Shown: positions 14,767 through 21,323 of the stretch, in pieces
How positions within the stretch are numbered: the first letter of the stretch is position 1
Layout: every line of letters begins with the position of its first letter
NCBI GenBank assembly: GCA_946184195.1
Contig: CAMHEP010000009.1
Coordinates: 1 to 21,323 of the forward strand
Origin: an uncultured Bacteroidales bacterium
GTDB lineage: Bacteria > Bacteroidota > Bacteroidia > Bacteroidales > Paludibacteraceae
Length of the DNA stretch: 21,323 nucleotides
Direction: 5' to 3'
Translations under genes and position numbers: made by a program
The notes under the pieces: model-generated
The model's database searches: none
Told to the model about the DNA's origin: nothing
What the model saw: only the letters and a program-made list of their open reading frames with translations

Positions 14767-15602
14767 AGAAACTTAGTTGGATAGTGGGATTATCGGTGCT
14801 TGGTGCTCTCATATGGGCAGTAATGCACCTTGTGGGCTGGAGGAAACCTGTGGAAGACACATATAGTAAACATCTTTCCATCCTCACCTATAACACCCAC
14901 CGAATGGGCGAATTTCTTAATCCCGACAAGAACCGCGTCATTCTCTATCTGCAGCGACAAAATGCGGACATCCTATGTTTGCAAGAAGTGGAGGTTTACA
15001 AAGAAGATAGGTATCTCACTCTCCGTGAATTGCGCGAGGCACTGCACGATTACCCCTATACATATTTCGACTTCTCAGTATACAACAAACGGCGCCAATT
15101 CGGGAATGCCGTCTTTTCTAAGTATCCGCTCATCAATAAACAAACCATTCGCTACAGAAGCCGTGCTAACATCAGTTCTCAATGCGATATCGTCGTGCAT
15201 GGTGACACCATTCGACTTATCACTAACCACCTCGAATCAAACCGCCTGGAGAATCTGGACTCTACATTCATCAACAAATTAGATACGGCCCGCTCTATCC
15301 GCCGCGAACAGGCTAAAGTTCTGAGACTGGCACGAAAAAAATCACCCTACCCGTTGTTGATGGTGGGTGACTTTAACGATATAGCACTTAGCTACACCTA
15401 TTTAATAGTGAAAGGATGGATGCGTGACGCTTTTCTTGAAACCAATCTCGGACACTTAGGCAATACCTATGAACGGCGTGGATTGGGTATTCGCATTGAT
15501 TATATACTTACGTCACGAGACCTTCACCCTACAGAATGTCATGTCGACCGAGTGAACTATTCTGACCACTATCCCCTCATAGCCACTGTCGGCTGGGACT
15601 AA
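14763..15602 (+). CDS. Endonuclease/exonuclease/phosphatase family protein, membrane-anchored or secreted
   Basis: A 279-residue protein with an N-terminal hydrophobic segment (about residues 5-25) followed by an EEP fold. Motifs in order: LTYNTHRMGEF, DILCLQEVE (metal-binding Glu), MVGDFNDIALS (Asp and Asn), GIRIDYIL and SDHYPLIATV (terminal Asp-His). The substrate may be nucleic acid, a phospholipid headgroup or another phosphodiester; the family does not decide this. The N-terminal segment points to a catalytic domain outside the cytoplasm. The ATG overlaps the porX stop by 4 nt (ATGA), so it belongs to the same operon. The stop overlaps that of the convergent rhomboid gene. Confidence 0.88.
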   Translation: MKKLSWIVGLSVLGALIWAVMHLVGWRKPVEDTYSKHLSILTYNTHRMGEFLNPDKNRVILYLQRQNADILCLQEVEVYKEDRYLTLRELREALHDYPYTYFDFSVYNKRRQFGNAVFSKYPLINKQTIRYRSRANISSQCDIVVHGDTIRLITNHLESNRLENLDSTFINKLDTARSIRREQAKVLRLARKKSPYPLLMVGDFNDIALSYTYLIVKGWMRDAFLETNLGHLGNTYERRGLGIRIDYILTSRDLHPTECHVDRVNYSDHYPLIATVGWD

Positions 15603-16342
15603 TTTTCACGACGATGATAATGATAGCCAGAGTAGTCTTTAGCACGACTGCTATCCAGACGTTCATGTTTCTGCCATGGCCAACGCACATCGTGTAGCCA
15701 CCGCTCTCCATAGCGCCACCATAGGAGAACAACTAGTCCGAACAACATGCCACCCAAATGAGCAAAATGCGCTACATTATCGCCCGGCAGATTACTAAAA
15801 CCGGCCAACAACTCAACGGCTGCATATAGTAACACGAAATAACGAGCCTTGATAGGGATAGGTAGGAAAATAATAAACATCGGTACATCAGGGAAAAACC
15901 AACCGAAAGCTAATAATATACCAAACACAGCCCCCGAAGCACCCACGGTAACAACTTGATTAACATAGTTCATCATCACCGACTCTGCCGAATAAGTAGA
16001 GAGGAGACTCTCCACTTTCAGACCCCATACCAACTCCTGAACAAAGGCCGCTCCCAAACCACATAACAGATAGTAAAACAGAAAACGCTTTCCACCCCAT
16101 TCCTGCTCCAATACCGGAGCAAACATCAACACAGCGAACATATTAAAGAACAGGTGTGAAAAACCGCCGTGCATAAACATATATGTCAAAGGCTGCCAAA
16201 TGTGAAAAGACGATGATGTAACATAGTGTAGACCCAAATAATCATATAGGCGTATGACATAACGCTGCATCAATATATCCACGAACCACACGAAGATATT
16301 AAGTAATAGCAGATTCTTAGTAATAGTCGGTAAGTTTCTCAT
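15599..16342 (-). CDS. Rhomboid-family intramembrane serine protease
   Basis: From the ATG at 16342 the protein has 247 residues, with about six hydrophobic segments. The catalytic dyad is S136 in GASGAVFG and H195 in AHFAHLGG. The HGGFSHLFFN motif (H58, H63, N67) in the second membrane segment is the rhomboid oxyanion/His-Asn signature. It cleaves transmembrane substrates in the inner membrane; its substrates are unknown. A longer frame from 16396 would add a non-family hydrophobic leader and is rejected. It is convergent with the EEP gene; rhomboid next to EEP genes is a recurring Bacteroidetes arrangement as far as I recall. A TATTTTTG box at 16358-16351 could be a -7 element but its -33 is poor and it would leave an almost leaderless mRNA. 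Confidence 0.92.
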   Translation of the reverse strand: MRNLPTITKNLLLLNIFVWFVDILMQRYVIRLYDYLGLHYVTSSSFHIWQPLTYMFMHGGFSHLFFNMFAVLMFAPVLEQEWGGKRFLFYYLLCGLGAAFVQELVWGLKVESLLSTYSAESVMMNYVNQVVTVGASGAVFGILLAFGWFFPDVPMFIIFLPIPIKARYFVLLYAAVELLAGFSNLPGDNVAHFAHLGGMLFGLVVLLWWRYGERWLHDVRWPWQKHERLDSSRAKDYSGYHYHRREN

Positions 16343-16450
16343 ATCGAATGCAAAAATAGTAAAAATACACGATATTGCCACACAAAAAGCATGCAAAAGA
16401 GAGAAAAATGCGGTTTTTTCAGTGAATTTGACATTTTTTTACGTGGAATA

Positions 16451-16481
16451 TTTGCAATATAAAAAAAAAAGTGTAACTTTG
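16451..16481 (+). promoter_or_regulatory. Promoter of the HU gene
   Basis: TTTG (16451-16454) and TAACTTTG (16474-16481) are separated by 19 nt, with a run of ten A in the spacer. Perfect consensus. The leader is about 65 nt and contains a 14-bp palindrome. Confidence 0.85.
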
Positions 16482-16519
16482 CAGACGTAAACCTAACAGA
16501 CTGTGCTGGTAGGAAACTG

Positions 16520-16533
16520 ATTAAACGTTTAAT
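16520..16533. other. Perfect 14-bp palindrome in the HU leader
   Basis: ATTAAACGTTTAAT is a perfect inverted repeat ending 19 nt before the HU start codon. It could be a protein-binding site or a weak hairpin, but AT-rich palindromes of this size can arise by chance. Confidence 0.4.
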
Positions 16534-16552
16534 TAATAAACATTTTACATTT

Positions 16553-16816
16553 ATGAACAAAGCTGATCTCGTTGCTGCTGTTGCAGCAAAAGCTGATTTG
16601 TCGAAGGTGAAAGCCGCTGCTGCTGTTGACGCAGCTATCGACGCTGTTATTGAATCTCTGAGGAAAGAAGAAGGTGTTCAACTGATTGGTTTCGGTTCGT
16701 TCGCCGTTGTTAAGAAAGCTGCTCGTCAGGGTATCAACCCCGCTACCAAAGCTAAAATTCAAATCCCTGCTAAGAAGGCAGTTAAATTCAAAGCCGGCGC
16801 TAAATTGGCTCTCTAA
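16553..16816 (+). CDS. HU family DNA-binding protein
   Basis: An 87-residue protein that starts MNKADLVAAVAAKADLSK and contains the HU beta-arm signature GINPATKAKIQIPAKK followed by FKAGAKL. HU dimers bend and compact DNA without strict sequence specificity. It has a strong consensus promoter and an excellent terminator, so it forms its own transcription unit, as expected for an abundant chromosome protein. The N-terminal half is unusually rich in Ala. Confidence 0.96.
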   Translation: MNKADLVAAVAAKADLSKVKAAAAVDAAIDAVIESLRKEEGVQLIGFGSFAVVKKAARQGINPATKAKIQIPAKKAVKFKAGAKLAL

Positions 16817-16832
16817 TTGACGCTATCACTTG

Positions 16833-16868
16833 AAAGCGAGTTGCCCGTCTTAGAGCAACTCGCTTTTT
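16833..16868 (+). terminator. Intrinsic terminator after the HU gene
   Basis: AAAGCGAGTTGC (16833-16844) and GCAACTCGCTTT (16855-16866) form a perfect 12-bp stem with a 10-nt loop, running into five U. It lies 16 nt after the HU stop codon. Confidence 0.9.
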
Positions 16869-16906
16869 GTGACTTATAATAATACTAAGGTACAAAAAAC
16901 AACACT

Positions 16907-17482
16907 ATGCTGAATGTTATTTTATGTGGTGCCCCGGGAAGCGGTAAGGGTACACAGTCGGATTTATTGGTTAAGAATTATGGACTCAAACACTTGAGTA
17001 CAGGCGACTTACTACGTTCAGAAATTAAGTCTGGCAGCTCGCTTGGTAAACAGATTGAGAGTCTAATCGCAGAAGGTAACCTTGTACCGGACCATACGAT
17101 GATTCACCTTATTGAGCATTTCCTCGATAACTTAGAAAAAGACTGTCCGGGAATCATCTTTGATGGGTATCCACGTACTGTCGACCAAGCTGAAGCACTC
17201 ACACTAATGCTCACCCGTCACAAGATGTCCGCCGTAATGCTTGACCTCTATGTAGAGGAAGACGAAGTCATCAAACGATTGCTTGAGCGAGGAAAAGTGA
17301 GCGGACGCGCAGATGATAACTATGAGACTATCAAACAACGTCTCAAGATTTTCCACGAAGTAACGAAACCCGTATGCTACTACTATCTGACACGACATAA
17401 CTACTTTGCCATCAATGGTAACAACTCCGTTGAAAATACGTATGCCCAGATAGACACAATCCTGCAATTGGTTCAAAAATAA
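16907..17482 (+). CDS. adk: Adenylate kinase
   Basis: A 191-residue protein. The P-loop GAPGSGKGT lies at residues 8-16, DGYPRTVDQAEAL is the AMP-binding motif and LLERGKVSGRADD marks the short LID. The short LID, without a zinc-finger insertion, fits the non-metal form. It interconverts ATP and AMP with two ADP in the cytoplasm. It starts just after the HU terminator; I see no consensus promoter in the 38-bp gap, so it may rely on read-through or an atypical promoter. obgE starts 12 nt after its stop. In many Bacteroidetes hpt precedes adk; here HU takes that place. Confidence 0.96.
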   Translation: MLNVILCGAPGSGKGTQSDLLVKNYGLKHLSTGDLLRSEIKSGSSLGKQIESLIAEGNLVPDHTMIHLIEHFLDNLEKDCPGIIFDGYPRTVDQAEALTLMLTRHKMSAVMLDLYVEEDEVIKRLLERGKVSGRADDNYETIKQRLKIFHEVTKPVCYYYLTRHNYFAINGNNSVENTYAQIDTILQLVQK

Positions 17483-17494
17483 GACTACACGACT

Positions 17495-18664
17495 ATGGCT
17501 GCCAATTTTATCGATTACGTGAAGATATACTGCCGCTCGGGCAAGGGGGGCGCTGGCTGTATGCATCTACATCGAGCTAAATATCTGCCTAAAGGTGGAC
17601 CTGACGGCGGTGACGGTGGACGGGGCGGTCATATCATACTCAAGGGCAATCGCAACCTGTGGACACTACTTCACCTTAAATATCAACGCCATATTATGGC
17701 AACTGATGGAGGCAAAGGAGGCGATAGCCGTTCGTTCGGTAAGGACGGACAAGATAAAATTATCGAAGTGCCATGCGGTACGGTTGTCTACGATGGTGAC
17801 ACAGGTGAATGGATATGCGAAGTAAAGGAGCACGGAGAGCAAATCATTTTGCTCAAAGGCGGACGAGGAGGCTTAGGAAACTGGCATTTCCGTACTGCTA
17901 CCAATCAGGCTCCTCGCTATGCACAACCCGGTGAACCGGCACAAGAACGAAATATAATCCTACAACTCAAAGTGCTGGCAGATGTCGGGCTTGTAGGATT
18001 TCCCAATGCCGGTAAATCCACACTACTCAGTGTGGTCAGCGCTGCAAAACCCGAGATAGCAGACTATCCTTTTACTACACTTACTCCTCAACTCGGTATA
18101 GTGCAATACCGTGACGAGCGATCGTTCTGCATAGCTGACATACCGGGCATTATCGAAGGAGCGGCTGAAGGGAAAGGATTGGGATTGCGTTTCTTGAGAC
18201 ACATTGAGCGGAATGCCGTTCTACTCTTCATGGTTGCAGCCACAGCAGAAGATATTGAGCAGGAGTACAAGATTCTACTCAGCGAACTGGAAAAATATAA
18301 TCCCCAATTATTGACCAAAGCACGCCTATTGGCTATCACAAAGAGCGACACGCTCAGTGAAGAGGAAAGAAAATCTATTGAGAAGAAACTTGAACGGCTG
18401 GAGAAAAAGTTCGCGTTGCCTGTTATTCTCATATCCAGCGTTAGCGGACAAGGCATCGCAGAACTCAAAGACTTGATTTGGGAGGAATTGCAAAAAGAGC
18501 AAAATCAGGTGATTGAGATATCTCACGCACCCATTGAGGTGGTGGAACGGGACGACACCGCGTCCCAACCCGACGAGGACGACACACCACAAACTATCTA
18601 TCTCAACGAGCAAGAGGAAGAGTGGGATCTCAACAAATACAAGGGTATCGGTTGGGACGAATAA
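17495..18664 (+). CDS. obgE: GTPase Obg/CgtA
   Basis: A 389-residue protein. The N-terminal Obg fold is glycine rich (GKGGAGCMHLHR, GGDGGRGGH). The G domain begins at G168 with GFPNAGKST, followed by DIPGIIEGAAEGKGLGL and the G4-like TKSD. The C-terminus is acidic (for example PDEDDTPQ). Obg acts in late 50S ribosome assembly and stress signalling. It follows adk by 12 nt, and the ClC gene starts 35 nt after it. Confidence 0.96.
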   Translation: MAANFIDYVKIYCRSGKGGAGCMHLHRAKYLPKGGPDGGDGGRGGHIILKGNRNLWTLLHLKYQRHIMATDGGKGGDSRSFGKDGQDKIIEVPCGTVVYDGDTGEWICEVKEHGEQIILLKGGRGGLGNWHFRTATNQAPRYAQPGEPAQERNIILQLKVLADVGLVGFPNAGKSTLLSVVSAAKPEIADYPFTTLTPQLGIVQYRDERSFCIADIPGIIEGAAEGKGLGLRFLRHIERNAVLLFMVAATAEDIEQEYKILLSELEKYNPQLLTKARLLAITKSDTLSEEERKSIEKKLERLEKKFALPVILISSVSGQGIAELKDLIWEELQKEQNQVIEISHAPIEVVERDDTASQPDEDDTPQTIYLNEQEEEWDLNKYKGIGWDE

Positions 18665-18699
18665 ACATTTCATCACCATAAGACAAACATCATCCTGCA

Positions 18700-20472
18700 A
18701 TGCGTAGAATAGAGAACTTCATCACATGGCGAGAACAGCATATCCGAGAGAAGGATTTTGTGTTGTTTCTTAGTCTTATCGTGGGTGTTCTCTCTGCCTT
18801 AGCAGCTTCCCTGCTAAAAGCATTTATCCATCTCATACAACACCTTATCGAGACGCATCTCATTGCTGGTGAACATACCTATTGGTATATGTTATGCCCG
18901 ATGATCGGTATAGCGCTTGCTGCTTGTTTTGTTCACTATGTGGTGCGCGACGATATATCCCATGGTATAACCAAGATACTCTATGCTATCAGCCAGCGCA
19001 AATCCATTATCAAGGTACACAACTGTTGGTCGAGTATCATCGGCTCAGGGTTAACCATCGGTTTCGGTGGTTCTGTCGGCGCCGAGGCTCCTATTGTACT
19101 CACAGGAGCTGCTATCGGATCAAATCTTGCACGACTCTTCCGGCTTGACCAAAAGACGATGATGCTCATGATTGGATGCGGTGCAGCAGGTGCCATAGGA
19201 GGTATCTTTGAGGCACCTATTGCTGGGCTCGTCTTCACCCTGGAGGTGTTGATGATGGACCTCACTATGACCAGCGTAGCACCACTTCTCATATCATCGG
19301 TCACCGCAACTGCTGTTTCCTACCTTATCAATGGTACCGAAGTGCTCTTTCCGATGATTCAAGTAGAGCCCTTCGTAATGAATCGCATACCGTGGTACAT
19401 TATATTGGGATTCGTATGCGGATTTGCGTCACTCTATTTTACTCGAGGAATGAACACCCTCGAAAAGTGGTTTAAACGAAACATACGGTCGTGGGTACTT
19501 AAAATAGGGATTGGAGGCGTAACATTGGGAGCTCTCATCTTCCTCTTCCCTCCATTATATGGTGAAGGATACGATGTTATTCGACAGCTCATCAATGGCG
19601 ACTCGATTTCCGCACTCAAGGAGAGCCCTATTGTCCACTGGGGAGCAGATGATACCGTGCTTGTTCTTTATCTCATCGCCATTATCTTGCTTAAGATTGT
19701 TGCCTCGGTAGCTACCAATGGCGGTGGGGGAGTAGGTGGTATATTTGCCCCCTCACTCTTCATGGGAGCTGTAGTTGGTTTTGTGGTAGGACGTGTCATC
19801 AATATCTTTTTTGGCACTACCATCCCCGAAAGTAACTTCGCACTCGTTGGTATGGCTGGCCTCATGTCTGGCGTCATGCACGCTCCTCTGACAGGTATAT
19901 TCCTCATCGCAGAGCTCACCGGCGGATACCACCTCTTTATGCCTCTTATGATTGTGGCTGTCATATCCTATATCACGATACTCTTCTTCGAGCCGCATAG
20001 CCTTTACGCTATGCGTTTGGCACAAAAGGGGGAACTAATCACGCACAATAAAGACCGATCGGTACTGACGCTACTCAAGATGGACGATGTCATTGAAACT
20101 GACCTTATCACTATCCATCCGGAGATGACACTCGGTGAACTGGTTAAACTCATTGCAAAAAGCCATCGAAATATTTTTCCTGTCGTTGACGAAAATGGTA
20201 AATTCAAAGGAATACTCTTGCTGGATGAGGTACGAAATATCATGTTCCAACCGCGTTTGTATAAACGTTTTACAGTACGCCGACTTATGACCAGTTCACC
20301 TGCTCTCTTACTCAAAGATATGCCTATGGAGAAAGTGATGGACGTTTTTGAGGACACGGGAGCGTGGAATCTCCCTGTCGTAGATGAAAATAAAAAATAT
20401 CTCGGTTTTGTCAGCAAATCCAAGATATTCAGTTCCTATCGCGACGTACTCGTCCGTTTCTCGGACGAATAA
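18700..20472 (+). CDS. ClC-family chloride channel/transporter with C-terminal CBS pair
   Basis: A 590-residue protein with about ten hydrophobic helices followed by two CBS domains (about residues 448-510 and 525-588). The selectivity motif GSVGAEAP supplies the gating glutamate E129, GGIFAPS is the GxFxP motif and Y410 in GGYHLFMP aligns with the central pore tyrosine of E. coli ClcA. At the place of the internal proton glutamate (E203 in ClcA) the sequence reads LEVLM, with V183. In eukaryotic channel-type ClCs this site is also valine, so passive chloride conduction rather than H+/Cl- exchange is likely; this is inference. CBS domains may sense adenine nucleotides. The gene is third in the adk-obgE unit; its stop is 9 bp from that of convergent xseB. 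Confidence 0.92.
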   Translation: MRRIENFITWREQHIREKDFVLFLSLIVGVLSALAASLLKAFIHLIQHLIETHLIAGEHTYWYMLCPMIGIALAACFVHYVVRDDISHGITKILYAISQRKSIIKVHNCWSSIIGSGLTIGFGGSVGAEAPIVLTGAAIGSNLARLFRLDQKTMMLMIGCGAAGAIGGIFEAPIAGLVFTLEVLMMDLTMTSVAPLLISSVTATAVSYLINGTEVLFPMIQVEPFVMNRIPWYIILGFVCGFASLYFTRGMNTLEKWFKRNIRSWVLKIGIGGVTLGALIFLFPPLYGEGYDVIRQLINGDSISALKESPIVHWGADDTVLVLYLIAIILLKIVASVATNGGGGVGGIFAPSLFMGAVVGFVVGRVINIFFGTTIPESNFALVGMAGLMSGVMHAPLTGIFLIAELTGGYHLFMPLMIVAVISYITILFFEPHSLYAMRLAQKGELITHNKDRSVLTLLKMDDVIETDLITIHPEMTLGELVKLIAKSHRNIFPVVDENGKFKGILLLDEVRNIMFQPRLYKRFTVRRLMTSSPALLLKDMPMEKVMDVFEDTGAWNLPVVDENKKYLGFVSKSKIFSSYRDVLVRFSDE

Positions 20473-20481
20473 AAGTCCATC

Positions 20482-20655
20482 TTACACTTGTTTAAACTCA
20501 GTCTCCATCGTCTTGAGTTGTTGTTCACAGTAGTCTAATAGTTCACGCGCACGTTGTGCTTGTTTCTTATATTCCTCCATACTTAAGGCTTCCGCCTGCT
20601 CTAGAGACTTGACAATAATCTCTATCTCTTTTAACGCTTCATCGTAGGTCATCAT
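20482..20655 (-). CDS. xseB: Exodeoxyribonuclease VII small subunit
   Basis: A 57-residue acidic, helical protein starting at the ATG at 20655 (a second ATG is at 20652). The sequence MTYDEALKEIEIIVKSLEQ, then SMEEYKKQAQRARELLDYCE, matches the XseB pattern Y-EAL-ELE-IV--LE and the later C---L---E helix. It forms, with XseA, the single-strand-specific exonuclease VII. xseA is not in the window; in many bacteria the two are adjacent. The gene starts 18 nt after the sugar-transferase stop and an AGGAG lies about 14 nt upstream, so it is probably transcribed with it. It lies on the opposite strand to ClC with convergent stops. Confidence 0.85.
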   Translation of the reverse strand: MMTYDEALKEIEIIVKSLEQAEALSMEEYKKQAQRARELLDYCEQQLKTMETEFKQV

Positions 20656-20673
20656 AGTATCTTTCTTTTCTCC

Positions 20674-21323
20674 TTATTGCCCCTTGCCATCCACTAGCAC
20701 ACCGATGGTACGCAACATAATCTTCATATCCAGAATAATGGACATATTCTCTGTATAAGTAACATCGTACGTAAGACGTTGTAGCATCTTCTCCATCGTG
20801 TCAGTATACCCCACACGCACCGGTCCCCAACTAGTTAGTCCCGGACGTACTTTATATAACAAACAGTAATACGGAGCATGCTCCATAATCTTCTCTACGA
20901 AGTATCGTCTCTCTGGACGCGGACCAACGATAGACATATCACCCCGCAGTATATTCCATAACTGAGGTAATTCATCTAATCTATACTTGCGTAACCAACG
21001 TCCGGTGCGGGTAATACGCTCATCACCTTCATGTGAAAGCATCGGCGTACCGACCTCTGCATTGACTACCATTGTACGAAACTTATAAATGCAGAACGGA
21101 CGTCCCCACAAACCTATACGCTCCTGACTATAGATAATAGGACCGGGACTATCTAAACGGACAATAATAGCTAAGACCAAAAACACAGGAGATAATACCA
21201 CCAACCCTACCAAGGAAACAACAATATCAAAACTACGCTTCACCACTAATTCCCAGTCGCGCATATGCGGTTCTGTCACCACTATCATAGGAGACTCGTC
21301 AATATGGACGATACGTGCAGCAC
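20674..21323 (-). CDS. Polyprenyl-phosphate sugar-1-phosphate transferase, C-terminal part (truncated by window edge)
   Basis: The frame is open to the right edge and no start is needed inside the window: residues AARIVHIDESP precede an internal ATG at 21288, so the N-terminus probably lies outside. The visible part starts ELVVKRSFDIVVSLVGLVVL (hydrophobic membrane segment) and contains KFRTM, RKYRLDELPQLWNILRGDMS and VGPRPERR, the signature of the WbaP/PglC/WcaJ family. It transfers a sugar-1-phosphate to undecaprenyl phosphate to start capsule, O-antigen or exopolysaccharide synthesis. The preceding residues look like the linker of the longer WcaJ-type architecture with an N-terminal sensor-like domain. 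No other glycan genes are visible in the window. xseB follows 18 nt after. Confidence 0.9.
   Translation of the reverse strand, partial: AARIVHIDESPMIVVTEPHMRDWELVVKRSFDIVVSLVGLVVLSPVFLVLAIIVRLDSPGPIIYSQERIGLWGRPFCIYKFRTMVVNAEVGTPMLSHEGDERITRTGRWLRKYRLDELPQLWNILRGDMSIVGPRPERRYFVEKIMEHAPYYCLLYKVRPGLTSWGPVRVGYTDTMEKMLQRLTYDVTYTENMSIILDMKIMLRTIGVLVDGKGQ

Noticed and set aside
16343..16396. N-terminal extension of the rhomboid gene
   Set aside because: The extra residues look like translated AT-rich intergenic DNA containing a possible -7 box; the ATG at 16342 starts the family-like region.

Overview
The window is chromosomal DNA from a member of the Bacteroidota, most likely order Bacteroidales. 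Three things support this: promoters of the TTTG-N19/20-TAnnTTTG type recur upstream of genes; the response regulator is a PorX-type REC-PglZ protein (type IX secretion regulation); and tgt, typA, comEB, HU, adk, obgE and the ClC protein all read like Bacteroidales versions. I cannot name a genus. No rRNA, tRNA, IS element, phage gene or CRISPR array was found.

Layout, left to right. (1) 1-3514, minus: the N-terminal 1171 residues of a non-ribosomal peptide synthetase (C-A-T-C, cut by the left edge), divergent from a small membrane protein gene (3623-3904, plus); their promoters are interlocked. (2) 3920-9679, minus: an apparent five-gene operon typA-panD-tgt-lptG-RNase R-like, with a 170-nt typA leader containing 44-bp tandem repeats. 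The RNase R-like protein lacks the N-terminal cold-shock domains. (3) 9911-10336, minus: dCMP deaminase (comEB), whose leader holds five tandem 33-bp repeats. (4) 10337-10924: a gene-poor stretch with repeats, a pyrimidine tract and a terminator. (5) 10925-11125, minus: a tiny Cys-rich lipoprotein with its own promoter and terminator. (6) 11347-15602, plus: PASTA protein-rluD-porX-endonuclease/phosphatase, tightly packed. (7) 15599-16342, minus: rhomboid protease, convergent and overlapping at the stop. (8) 16553-16816, plus: HU with promoter and terminator, then adk-obgE-ClC (16907-20472). (9) 20482-21323, minus: xseB and the C-terminal part of a polyprenyl-phosphate sugar transferase, cut by the right edge.

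Most of the content is housekeeping: translation and ribosome factors (TypA, ObgE, RluD, Tgt), nucleotide metabolism (Adk, ComEB), envelope functions (LptG, PASTA protein, rhomboid, ClC, sugar transferase) and chromosome packaging (HU). The accessory part is the NRPS with its divergent partner. The most unusual non-coding signals are the tandem arrays in the comEB and typA leaders; in each, a degenerate last copy runs into the gene's own ribosome-binding or start region. All repeat units are multiples of 11 bp (11, 33, 44).
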